This document shows positions 17,967 through 26,247 of a stretch of 64,000 nt of DNA, one piece after another; position 1 is the first letter of the stretch; every line of letters begins with the position of its first letter. Position numbers and translations under genes: made by a program. A model generated the notes under the pieces. That model did not search any database, was not told the origin of the DNA, and was given only the letters and a program-made list of their open reading frames with translations. The stretch is taken from positions 22,768 through 86,767 of the forward strand of contig PCAM01000002.1 of NCBI GenBank assembly GCA_002730555.1. Reading direction: 5' to 3'. The DNA comes from Chloroflexota bacterium. GTDB lineage: Bacteria > Chloroflexota > Dehalococcoidia > Lucifugimonadales > Lucifugimonadaceae.

Positions 17967-18177
17967 GGGCTACTCCGTGTTCGTGCATCGGGCATGGTTC
18001 GTGATTCGCATAAGGCCGGGCGGGGTTATTCTGGTGCGCGCTCGGGGGCGTGTCCAGCGTCCAACGGGTGCACCCGGCGCATCAAATCCGCCATCGGCGG
18101 TTACAATCCGGCTGCTCGCCACCGTGGCGCAAGCTCACACAAGTTCGCCACGCCCCGACTCACACGAGGAGAACCCC

Positions 18178-19221
18178 ATGTCCGACACGATGCGCGCCGC
18201 TCTGGACGACGGCAACGGGATCGTTAGCATCCACCAGAATCCGATGCCGCAGCGGTTCCCCGGATCGGCACTGATCGCTGTAAAGCAGATCGGCATCTGC
18301 GGGTCCGACCTCCACATGAACAACGAGCGTTCAAGGCAGCAGACGCTCCCGTCCGGGCACGAGCCAACGGGTGAAGTGGCCGAAGTCCCGGAGTTCGAGG
18401 TTCGGATCCGGCCCGGCGATCGCGTGGCGGTTGAGACGATCGGCTCCGGCAAGGCGTGCGAGAAATGCTACTTCTGCCGCACCGGCCAGTACCGGCACTG
18501 CATCGACAAGGCCGAGGAGTCCGGAGGCGCGTTCGCCGATTACATGACCCGCACGCCGCTGGGATTGCACAAGCTGGCGGACAACATGTCATGGGAAGAG
18601 GGCGCGCTTGTGGAGCCGCTCGCCGTTTCCGTACACGCGGTGCGCTGGGGCGGGATGAAGGGTGGTGATACTGTTGCCGTGGTTGGCTCTGCGACGATCG
18701 GGCTGGCGGCAATCGCCGCGGCGCGAGCACAGGGAGCGCGGAAGATTGTGGCCTCCGCCCGGTACCCGCAGCAGAAAGAGATGGCGGAGCGTTGCGGCGC
18801 TGACCTCGTAGTAGGAAGCGAGTTAGGTGAGTTGGAGGACGCGGTGCAGTCGTTAACTGACGGGCTCGGCGCCGACGTCACGATAGAGACAGTTGGCGGC
18901 AACTCGATGGCGCCGCTTGAGACGGCGTGCGCCGCGGCGCGTTCCCAGGGCACGGTCATCGTGGTTGGCGGGTTCCGTGGCACGCTTCCCTACGCTTTCC
19001 TGCCGCCCATGCTCAGCGAGCTGACCTTCAAGTTTTCCTCCTGTTACGGGATCGTTGACGGAAAGCACGACTATGACGTGGCGATCAACATGCTGGCGGA
19101 CAAGAACACAGGGTTCAACGATATCGTGACCCACACCGTGTCCCTAGACGATATCGAGAAGGGTTTCGATCTGGCGTACGACAAGACCAGCGGCTCGGTC
19201 AAAGTCCACGTAACGGTCTAG
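18178..19221 (+). CDS. Zinc-dependent MDR alcohol/polyol dehydrogenase
   Basis: This 347-residue medium-chain dehydrogenase keeps the catalytic zinc ligands Cys (GICGSD), His-Glu (GHEPTGE) and the downstream Glu (EPLAV), plus four structural zinc cysteines in CEKCYFCRTGQYRHC. The NAD(P)-binding turn is degenerate (VVGSATIGLAA). It resembles threonine, sorbitol and sugar-acid dehydrogenases. ATG 18178 has GAGGAG 6 bp upstream; a longer frame from 17716 overlaps the divergent gene and is not real. The divergent DapA-family neighbour suggests a shared catabolic role. Confidence 0.9.
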   Translation: MSDTMRAALDDGNGIVSIHQNPMPQRFPGSALIAVKQIGICGSDLHMNNERSRQQTLPSGHEPTGEVAEVPEFEVRIRPGDRVAVETIGSGKACEKCYFCRTGQYRHCIDKAEESGGAFADYMTRTPLGLHKLADNMSWEEGALVEPLAVSVHAVRWGGMKGGDTVAVVGSATIGLAAIAAARAQGARKIVASARYPQQKEMAERCGADLVVGSELGELEDAVQSLTDGLGADVTIETVGGNSMAPLETACAAARSQGTVIVVGGFRGTLPYAFLPPMLSELTFKFSSCYGIVDGKHDYDVAINMLADKNTGFNDIVTHTVSLDDIEKGFDLAYDKTSGSVKVHVTV

Positions 19222-19870
19222 GTCTTTTCGGGCTTATCAATTCAGGGGCGTGGCGGTGGGATGGCTTGACATATAAGAGCGCCGCCAAGCGCGTTATTGC
19301 TGTCTTGTTGTGTTCATGTAGTGCCCACCCGATGGGCCTGACGCTGGCGGGCGTAACCGGGGTTGCGGCGTGCTTCAGCGGCAGCAAAGGGCGACGCCGA
19401 CTATTCGCAGGCACAGGCTTCGCTGACGATGATCGACGAGGCGTCCGCTTTCTGGGCGTAGGCGAAATCTTTCGAGGGCGAACTCCGCCGTCAGCCCTTC
19501 ATCGCGCGGGGACGGCCTCCGCCGAATGGGCGGAAGTACTCCGATCCTTCACCAGACCGTCTTTAGCGGACGACCAGTAACCCAGGCGATGCCAGGGACG
19601 CCCCCGAAAAGGCGCCCTTTTCGCATCCGAAAGAATCTGTGTTGACTTGTGATGATTTATGGATTTTTCGGGCATCTGAAACATTCTTGAAACACTCGCG
19701 GGTTAGGATCGAGTTCGTCCGGACGGAAAACCCGGGTAATTGCAGAATTCACCCATGTGGAGCCGGACGCGGTATGACTGTGGAGGCCGGAGATATATCA
19801 TTTCGGCTGAAAATCAGGTGGACACGGACCGCCCACTCTCTGAACGGCGGTTATTTGACTGGAGGCATGG
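19222..19870. other. 649-bp gap before glutamine synthetase
   Basis: No gene is supported. A near-perfect hairpin lies at 19605-19623 (CGAAAAGG, loop CGC, CCTTTTCG). The AT-richer stretch 19635-19680, containing TTGACT, probably holds the glnII promoter, but no good -10 box was found. Confidence 0.4.
19605..19623. other. 8-bp perfect hairpin
   Basis: CGAAAAGG and CCTTTTCG flank a 3-nt loop. It may be a terminator core or regulatory element; no free T tract follows on either strand. Confidence 0.3.
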
Positions 19871-20872
19871 ATGCCCTACAAAGCTGAATACATCTGGATC
19901 GACGGCAGTCAGCCGACGGCCAAAATGCGGTCCAAGACCAAGGTTATCGCCGACGGCGAGAAGCCCGGAATCTGGGGTTTTGACGGCTCAAGCACGCAGC
20001 AGGCAACGGGTGACAACTCGGACGTCGTTCTCAACCCGGTGCTGGTGCTTCCGGACCCCCTTCGCGGCGGCGACCATGTGCTCGTCATGACCGAGACGCT
20101 GCTGACCGACATGACCCCGCACCCCAGCAACACGCGCGCGGCCTGCGCGGCCGCTTCCGAGAAGCACGGCTCCTTCGACACCTGGTTTGGCATCGAGCAG
20201 GAGTACACGTTCTTTGACGGCATCAAACCGCTCGGTTGGCCGGACAACGGTTTCCCTGCCCCACAGGGCGGTTACTACTGCGGTGTCGGCGCCGATGAGG
20301 TGTTCGGACGCGAGGTCGTTGAAGATCACATGGACGCCTGCATGGAGGCCGGCATTCACATCTCCGGAATCAACGCAGAGGTGATGCCCGGCCAGTGGGA
20401 GTTCCAGATCGGCCCGGTAGGTACGCCCCGTGCAGCCGACGAACTGTGGCTGGCACGCTGGCTGCTCTACCGAATCGCCGAAGAGCACGGTATCTCCGCC
20501 ACGCTGGACCCTAAGCCCATCAGGGGTGACTGGAACGGCGCAGGCGCACACACGAACTTCTCGACCAACGCTATGCGGGAGAGCTACCAGCCCTGCATCG
20601 ACGCAGCGGAAGCACTCGGCTCAAACGTTGACGAGCACATCGCCAACTACGGCGATCGGATCGAAGAGCGCCTCACCGGAGAGCACGAGACGCAGAGATA
20701 CGACCAGTTCTCGTACGGTGAGTCAGACCGCGGGGCATCCATCCGGATCCCGTGGCAGGTCGTGAAGGACCAGAAGGGCTACATCGAGGACCGGCGCCCG
20801 AACGCCAACTGCGACCCGTACGTCGTGACCCGCCTCATAATCGAGACGGTCTGCGGAGCGGCCAGCAAGTAG
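19871..20872 (+). CDS. Glutamine synthetase type II
   Basis: This ATP-dependent enzyme joins ammonia to glutamate. At 333 residues it is short, like the eukaryote-type GSII, not the 450-470 residue GSI. Signature segments are FDGSSTQQA, FGIEQEYTFF, INAEVMPGQWEFQIGP, DWNGAGAHTNFST and GASIRIP, all intact. No adenylylation-site tail of the GSI type is present. GGAGG sits 5 bp before ATG 19871. A strong terminator follows, so it is a single-gene transcript. GSII occurs in scattered bacteria such as rhizobia and actinomycetes. Confidence 0.95.
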   Translation: MPYKAEYIWIDGSQPTAKMRSKTKVIADGEKPGIWGFDGSSTQQATGDNSDVVLNPVLVLPDPLRGGDHVLVMTETLLTDMTPHPSNTRAACAAASEKHGSFDTWFGIEQEYTFFDGIKPLGWPDNGFPAPQGGYYCGVGADEVFGREVVEDHMDACMEAGIHISGINAEVMPGQWEFQIGPVGTPRAADELWLARWLLYRIAEEHGISATLDPKPIRGDWNGAGAHTNFSTNAMRESYQPCIDAAEALGSNVDEHIANYGDRIEERLTGEHETQRYDQFSYGESDRGASIRIPWQVVKDQKGYIEDRRPNANCDPYVVTRLIIETVCGAASK

Positions 20873-20917
20873 GGCCAGTGAGACCTTTACCTGAGGCCTT
20901 GAAAGACATACGAGAGC

Positions 20918-20950
20918 GGCGGCGCCTTAGTGGCGTCGCCGTTTTTGTTT
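20918..20950 (+). terminator. Rho-independent terminator of glutamine synthetase
   Basis: GGCGGCGCC (20918-20926) and GGCGTCGCC (20932-20940) form a 9-bp stem with one G-U pair and a 5-nt loop, followed by GTTTTTGTTT. Confidence 0.92.
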
Positions 20951-21003
20951 GTGGATTGGTTATTCTGGAACGGGCGTGAACCTCCGGACCGTTCGATGCT
21001 CAC

Positions 21004-21240
21004 GTAGGGGCGGCGCTCACACCGCACGAGGGCGTATTGCCATACGCCCCTACATTCCGTTCATGGCCCTATCACCACACCATGTCTTGAGGCTCTCGAA
21101 GGCCCGGAACACACAGTTGGACCCAATTGCGGATTGCGATCCGCCCTCGCGCCCTACATCTTCTCCCGACCGGGAGAGGGGATCCCGAGACGCGCCCGGC
21201 TCTCGACAACACTGTAGGGGCCGTATCGCAATACGCCCAT
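21004..21240. repeat. Repeat island: families B, E, A, B
   Basis: Within the 521-bp gap 20873-21393 there are two family B copies (21004-21053 and 21213-21240), a family E copy (21083-21107, TTGAGGCTCTCGAAGGCCCGG-like) and a family A core (21161-21182, TTCTCCCGACCGGGAGAGGG). No gene is seen in the gap. Confidence 0.7.
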
Positions 21241-21393
21241 CCTTGTCCGGGGAGAAACTAACGTCCTCAGGCGATACAATGCGCGGAATTCCACGATTGG
21301 GTCACTCGTAACGGGCGCGAGGCCACAGTCCGGTACATGGTCGCTTGAAAACTACCCTCAACACCCCCATTCAGAACGACAGGGCAAAACCAC

Positions 21394-22206
21394 TTGAAAC
21401 TCACCAATCCTGATCTGATCCGGAGCATCACAAGCGAGTGGAAAGGCGAGCGGGATCGCAGCGGTCGGCCGCTCGTGGATTCCGGCATCATCAAGCGCAT
21501 GGAGGCCGTGACCAGTGAAGAGGCATGGGGCACGCTGCGCCGCAACGGCTACCACCACAACTTCGCAGGCGACTTCCACATCCTGCACCCGGAACGGATC
21601 CTCGTCGGACGGGCGGTCACGTGCCGTTTTGTTCCGACACGGCCTGATCTCAACAACGCCATCGAGCGCACCGGGGAGTCCGAGGGACGGATAGGCGGAC
21701 AGAACTCGTGGGTGATCGATGAACTGGTCGAGGACGATGTGATAGTGGTGGACCTGTTCGGCAAGATATTCGACGGGACATTTGCGGGCGACAATCTGTC
21801 CACGGCCATCCGGGTGAGCACGAAGCGCGGCATGGTGATCGATGGCGGGTTGCGGGACACGCAGCGCATTTATGAGATGGAGGGGTTCAACGCCTTCATC
21901 CGCGGCATGGATCCGTCCGCCATCAACGACGTCTCGATGCCGGACATCAACGGGGTTATCCGAGTCGGCGTGGCGACCTGCCTTCCGGGCGACGTGGTTC
22001 TGGGAACGATGGAGGGCGTGATGTTCATCCCGGCCCACCTTGCGGAAGAGGTCGTAGTTAGCTCGGAAAACGTACGGCTGCGTGACGAGTTCGGGCAGCA
22101 GCGGATCGCCGAGGGCGTGTACACGCCGGGCGAGGTGGACCGGGCCTATTCCGAGGAGATGGAGCTCGACTTCGAGGCCTGGTCGGCGAACCGCGAGTCG
22201 GCCTGA
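21394..22206 (+). CDS. RraA-like / HMG aldolase-family protein, copy 1
   Basis: This 270-residue protein belongs to the RraA, 4-hydroxy-4-methyl-2-oxoglutarate aldolase and demethylmenaquinone methyltransferase-like fold. The family core is visible as GDNLSTAI, then GMVIDGGLRDTQRI, where the Arg-Asp pair binds substrate and divalent metal. The N-terminal extension (about 90 residues) and C-terminal tail are longer than in E. coli RraA, so it is more likely a metabolic enzyme than an RNase E inhibitor. A close paralogue follows after 17 bp, forming a two-gene operon. Confidence 0.85.
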   Translation: MKLTNPDLIRSITSEWKGERDRSGRPLVDSGIIKRMEAVTSEEAWGTLRRNGYHHNFAGDFHILHPERILVGRAVTCRFVPTRPDLNNAIERTGESEGRIGGQNSWVIDELVEDDVIVVDLFGKIFDGTFAGDNLSTAIRVSTKRGMVIDGGLRDTQRIYEMEGFNAFIRGMDPSAINDVSMPDINGVIRVGVATCLPGDVVLGTMEGVMFIPAHLAEEVVVSSENVRLRDEFGQQRIAEGVYTPGEVDRAYSEEMELDFEAWSANRESA

Positions 22207-22223
22207 TTCGTTGATCTGATCCG

Positions 22224-23048
22224 ATGCAACTCACCAACAGCGAACTCGTACGTAGTGTCACCTCTGAATGGGACGGTAAGCGTGACGCGCACGGCCGGCC
22301 TCTGGTCTCGGACGGCATCCTAGAGCGTATGAAAGCTGTCACCACGGGAGAAGCGTGGGGGGTGTTGCGAAAGCACCACTATCACCACAACTTAGTGGGC
22401 GATTTCTTAAACCTCTCCTCTGAACGAAGGCCGGTTTCTCAGGTAATGGTGGGGCGCGCTATCACTTGCCGCTGGGTGCCGATGCGGCCCGATCTGCACG
22501 ATCCGCTTGTGTCTCTCGGCGAGGACGAGGGGCGCATCGGGTTCCTCAACTCCTGGGTGATCGACGAGATGGTGGACGGCGATGTGCTTGTGGCTGACCT
22601 GTTTAGCCGTGTGAATCTGGTTGGCGACAACCTGACGGCGGCGATCGTGGCGAACGGCGGCCGCGGAATGGTGATCGACGGCGGCATACGCGACACTCAA
22701 CGGATCATCGAGTTCCCGGATTTCGGCGTCTACATTCGCCGCATGCACCCGGAGGCGATCCCGGGCGTTACGATGCCTGACATCAACGGCGTGACGCGCA
22801 TCAACACCGCGACGTGCATGCCCGGAGACGTGGTGCTCGGGACGATGGAGGGCGTAATCTTCATCCCGCCCCATCTCGCGGAGGAAGTGGTTGTCAGCTC
22901 CGAAAACGTTCGACTACGGGACGAGTTCGGGCAGCAACGGATCACCGAGGGCATTTACACACTGGGCGAGGTGGACCGGAAGTTCACGGAAGACATGGAG
23001 CGCGACTTCGTTGGTTGGGTTGCGAATCGTAAGTACTGGCTTGAATAG
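22224..23048 (+). CDS. RraA-like / HMG aldolase-family protein, copy 2
   Basis: This 274-residue tandem paralogue of the preceding gene shares the N-terminal pattern (LTNSELVRSVTSEW), the core GDNLTAAI and GMVIDGGIRDTQRI, and a nearly identical C-terminal stretch (VVVSSENVRLRDEFGQQRI). Differences cluster in the segment after residue 55, which has a short insertion (SERRPVSQ). Conservation of the Arg-Asp pair suggests both copies are active. They could form a heteromeric enzyme or act on related keto acids. No good ribosome-binding site is seen, so translation may depend on coupling. Confidence 0.85.
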   Translation: MQLTNSELVRSVTSEWDGKRDAHGRPLVSDGILERMKAVTTGEAWGVLRKHHYHHNLVGDFLNLSSERRPVSQVMVGRAITCRWVPMRPDLHDPLVSLGEDEGRIGFLNSWVIDEMVDGDVLVADLFSRVNLVGDNLTAAIVANGGRGMVIDGGIRDTQRIIEFPDFGVYIRRMHPEAIPGVTMPDINGVTRINTATCMPGDVVLGTMEGVIFIPPHLAEEVVVSSENVRLRDEFGQQRITEGIYTLGEVDRKFTEDMERDFVGWVANRKYWLE

Positions 23049-23060
23049 TCTGGAAGGTGA

Positions 23061-23440
23061 AATACGCCGGCAGTACATGACCGTGGAGGTTGGCCGACGG
23101 ACGACCCGATCGACCGAGAGGAGCACGAGTGGGCCGACTGGGAACGCCAGACCCAGTCGTTCCGGACGGTGCTGGGTCCACCCCCCGACTGGTACAAGAG
23201 CTTTTCGTACCGGTCCGGGGCCGTGACGGAACCGCGGGTGGTGATGTCAGAGTTCGGGCTGGAGCTGGGGGGGACGAGACCGAGGTCCGGGTTGTCGACA
23301 GCAACTCTAAGCTACGATTCCTGATGATCCCGCGCCGACCTGAGGGTCTGGACGGCTGGATTGTTGAGGAGTTGGCTGAACTGGTGAACCGCAACAGCAT
23401 GATCGGCGTGGCGGCCGCGACGGGACCGGGTACGGACTGA
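23061..23440 (+). pseudogene. Nitrile hydratase-like beta/alpha chimera, frameshifted remnant
   Basis: After a stop at 23058 the frame encodes AVHDRGGWPTDDPIDREEHE and WADWERQTQ, which look like the N-terminus of a nitrile hydratase or thiocyanate hydrolase beta subunit. It runs straight into GPPPDWYKSFSYRS and VTEPRVVMSEFGLEL, typical of the alpha subunit C-terminal half. The cysteine cluster (C-x-x-C-S-C) that binds the metal is missing. At seven G (23267-23273) the frame breaks; with one more G it continues as DETEVRVVDSNSKLRFL to LVNRNSMIGVA. A deletion across the beta/alpha junction plus a frameshift explains it. No start codon is preserved in the first frame. Confidence 0.65.
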
Positions 23441-23457
23441 AGCTGACACCCTTCGCT

Positions 23458-24408
23458 TTGCGCGCGATGACGTCGGCCGATGTGCCTAGATGCGCCGAAC
23501 TGTTTGTTGAGCGGCATCGCGCACGGCGGGAGAACAACCCGCTTTACCCGGAGAATCTGGACACTACGACGGGAGTTGGAGAGCTGATCTCCGGCTGGCT
23601 TTCGACCGGCGAGGGGATCATCGCAGAGGCTGACGGGCGGATCATCGGATACCTGACAGGGCGCACCGTGAGCGGCCTTGGTGGCGTCCGGATGTCGTTC
23701 ATGTGGGAGTGGGCTCACGCCTCCCGGACTGATGCTCCAGACACCCTGTTTGCGGATATGTACACGGCGTGGTGCCGCTTGTCGAGCCAGCCGGAGACGA
23801 CGCTGCACATGGTGATCGTATTTGCCGATGATGTGGCGACCCATGACTGCCTGGTGCAGACGGGGTTTGGGCGTCACTTGATCAACGGCGGCAGAGCCGT
23901 CGGAGCTGCTGAGCCGGTTGAGTCCGGTGTCGCGGCCGACGCTTGACGAGCTGGACGCCGTGAACGCGATGGAGGCGGGGCTTCAGGCACACTTAGACGC
24001 GCCGCCGATCTGGCGGCCGAAATCGCCGGATGGCGGACATGTGTACGACAAGACGTGGATCGAGGGGCCATCAAGGGGTCTATTTGTGAGTCGGTCGGGT
24101 GGCGGGGGATCACCGGGTTCATGAGCGCAGAAGCGAGCGCGCAGGACCCGAAGTCGCTGATGTCGCCAGCGGTGCCGCACGTCACGGGCGCGTTCCTTAA
24201 CCCGGAAGCACGGCGGACGGGCGCGTCCAACGCGCTACTGGAGGCGCTGCTAGATTGGATTCACACCTGTGGATGGGAGTCGGCGACGGTGGACTTTGAG
24301 ACTTCTAATCCTGAAGGCGCCGGTTTCTGGTTAGGACCGGCCGGGTTTGAGCCGCTGCTGTACACGATGGTTCGGCGGCTGGATCCGAGGTACGTCAGTG
24401 GGGGTTAG
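23458..24408 (+). pseudogene. Two-domain GNAT acetyltransferase, twice frameshifted
   Basis: Three overlapping frames join into one protein of about 315 residues. The first (to about 23915) resembles a GNAT domain with GIIAEADGRIIGYLTG and a C-terminal GFGRHLINGGRAVG. The second encodes RPTLDELDAVNAMEAGLQ to about 24090. The third encodes VGWRGITGFM and a good acetyl-CoA motif region, NPEARRTGASNALLEALLDW, ending GFEPLLYTMVRRLDPR. Each piece continues the previous one after a shift near 23915 and near 24090-24105. It may instead be two genes with one damaged; either way a full product is unlikely. Confidence 0.6.
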
Positions 24409-24420
24409 GCGGGGGCAGTT

Positions 24421-24642
24421 GTACGGGCGCATGGCAATACGCGGCAACGGGTAGGGGCGGATTTGGTATCCGCCCGAGGTCAGGCCGCTGCCCGCCCCTA
24501 CGAAGGTCGTACGAATTCACTGATTACAGGCGTAGAAGAGTGCTGACCGGGAGATCCTGAATCGAGTTCAGGGTGACATTCTTGGTGTTACGCCCGGATT
24601 CTGACGTTCTCGTAGGACCGGCGGGCCGCTGCCCACCCCTAC
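24421..24642. repeat. Repeat island: families B, C, B
   Basis: Family B copies lie at 24421-24503 (two overlapping, with GTAGGGGCGGATTTGGTATC) and degenerate at 24610-24642. Family C lies at 24551-24580. The island fills the gap between the GNAT remnant and the MFS gene. Confidence 0.65.
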
Positions 24643-24659
24643 GGCGGGCGGTCTACCCA

Positions 24660-25919
24660 TCACTGATCCAGCGTGTAGGCGCGGATCGCCGGGCTGACCA
24701 GCCAGATTATCGCTGTCACGAAGCCGGTGCCGACCACTCCGATCATGAGCGTCGGCTCCGGTCCGAACGCCGCGAGGAGGCCGCCAAACACGATTCCCCC
24801 GGCCGGGAAGAAGCCCCAGGCCATCTCGTAGACTCCGAAGACCCGGCCGCGCATGTCGTCGTCGACCCGAGTCTGTACGGCCACGGTTCCGAGGGTGATG
24901 TGGACGGCGTTGACCACGCCCGCAACAAACGCCAATGCTACCGAAACGATGAGGATCGTTGAGATGCTGAATCCTCCGATCGCCAATACCGTCAGGGCGT
25001 TTGTCACCAGCATCGCAATTCCCGCCCGGCGTACGTTCCCGCGCCATCCCAGCCACAACGCTCCAACTACGGCCCCGACCCCCATCCCAGTGAGCATCGC
25101 CCCCTGCTCCACGGATCCTCCGCCGAATATGTCCTTGGCGTACACGGGCGCCAAGTAGATTAAGCCGCCAAGGAATAGTGCGTTGACGGCGGTGAATATC
25201 ATGACGATCAAGACGACGGTGTCGGTCCGGATCTTGCGCAGGGCGTCCGATATGCCCTCCCAGATCGGCGGTTGCCGTTCTCCGATGTCCTGTCGGGGAC
25301 GCAGCGTGACAAGCAACAGGGCTGCGATGGCGAAGGACGTCGCGCCCAGCGTGAACGTTCCATCGGCGCCGACCCGGGACAACAGAATTCCGCCTAGGAT
25401 GGGAGCGGCGATGCGGGAGATGTGGAACGAGGTCTGATCGAACGAAACCGCTCGTACGAGCTGGCTCCGATGCACCAGGTTCGTGATGAAAGCCTGTCGA
25501 GCGGTCCAGTCGTTTCCAAGCGCGGCGCCAAACGCCACCCCGGAGGCGACTATATGCCACGGCTCCAGTGCGTCGGCGAACGCGATGGCTGCGAGTACCG
25601 ACATCGTCACGGCCCCGATGGCCGACCCAGACACGAGCATGACCCGGCGTGGCACGCGATCCGCAAGTACGCCGCCGATGCCGGCGAAGATGAATTGCGG
25701 CACTGCGAGAGACACGCCCAACGCCGCGAGCCAGAGCCCGGACCCGGTCATGTCGTAGATCAGGAAGCTGTTCGACATGAACACGAGCATGTGGCCGGTG
25801 CTCCACGTGAGCGTGGAGGCGATGAACCTGACGAACTGGCTTTGGCGCAGCACGTGCGGGAGAGTTATCGTTAGAGGCGTGTCCTGGCGTGTCCCGGTGT
25901 CACCGGCTTTCTCGGCCAT
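24660..25919 (-). CDS. MFS transporter, EntS/MFS_3-like exporter
   Basis: This intact 419-residue permease has about 12 predicted transmembrane helices. The loop after helix 2 carries the family motif GGVLADRVPRRVM, and the matching loop in the second half has DDDMRGRVFGVYEMAWG, a signature of the EntS-type efflux branch. The product sits in the cytoplasmic membrane and probably exports a small molecule using the proton gradient. It stands alone between repeat island and sulfatase gene. The substrate is unknown. Confidence 0.88.
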   Translation of the reverse strand: MAEKAGDTGTRQDTPLTITLPHVLRQSQFVRFIASTLTWSTGHMLVFMSNSFLIYDMTGSGLWLAALGVSLAVPQFIFAGIGGVLADRVPRRVMLVSGSAIGAVTMSVLAAIAFADALEPWHIVASGVAFGAALGNDWTARQAFITNLVHRSQLVRAVSFDQTSFHISRIAAPILGGILLSRVGADGTFTLGATSFAIAALLLVTLRPRQDIGERQPPIWEGISDALRKIRTDTVVLIVMIFTAVNALFLGGLIYLAPVYAKDIFGGGSVEQGAMLTGMGVGAVVGALWLGWRGNVRRAGIAMLVTNALTVLAIGGFSISTILIVSVALAFVAGVVNAVHITLGTVAVQTRVDDDMRGRVFGVYEMAWGFFPAGGIVFGGLLAAFGPEPTLMIGVVGTGFVTAIIWLVSPAIRAYTLDQ

Positions 25920-26247
25920 AGCGGCTTATTGTGCGGTGTTGCGGGGTGCGATGCCATCGCCGGGAGAGATGCGTGATCGAGAGTTCGCGAGTCGGCGGTC
26001 GATGAGCGAGCGTGCGGTATAGGCGTGTCAAACACGGCGACATGCCACTGAGACGCGACTGCTGTCATCCTAGGCATAATGGCCATCCTGACCTTGATTC
26101 AGGATGACATGTGGCGGTTGTGGCGGTTTGGGGGCGTTGTTGACGTGACCGGATTCCCACGTGCGTGGTAATGACGGCTGTTGATGCGCGTGCATCTCTG
26201 CCAGCAACTAGGATCCTAGCTTGCAGCCAGTGAAACAGGGAGCAACC
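25920..26247. other. 328-bp gap with one family C repeat
   Basis: The gap between the divergent MFS and sulfatase genes holds the palindrome CATCCTGACCTTGATTCAGG at 26084-26110 (family C, copy 3). Otherwise nothing is recognised. Confidence 0.5.

Noticed and set aside
17716-18177. Longer start for the MDR dehydrogenase
   Set aside because: It overlaps the divergent DapA-family gene and the added residues do not match MDR proteins; the GAGGAG-led ATG 18178 is better.
19266-19580. 104-codon frame before glutamine synthetase
   Set aside because: The start lacks a ribosome-binding site and the sequence has no recognisable family; probably chance.
21394-22206. RNase E inhibitor RraA proper
   Set aside because: The proteins are about 100 residues longer than RraA, and RNase J rather than RNase E is encoded here.
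24568-25806. Long minus-strand open frame of about 412 codons rich in Arg, Gly and His
   Set aside because: It is a shadow of the MFS transporter gene in another frame; the 24660-25919 frame has clear transmembrane helices and family motifs.
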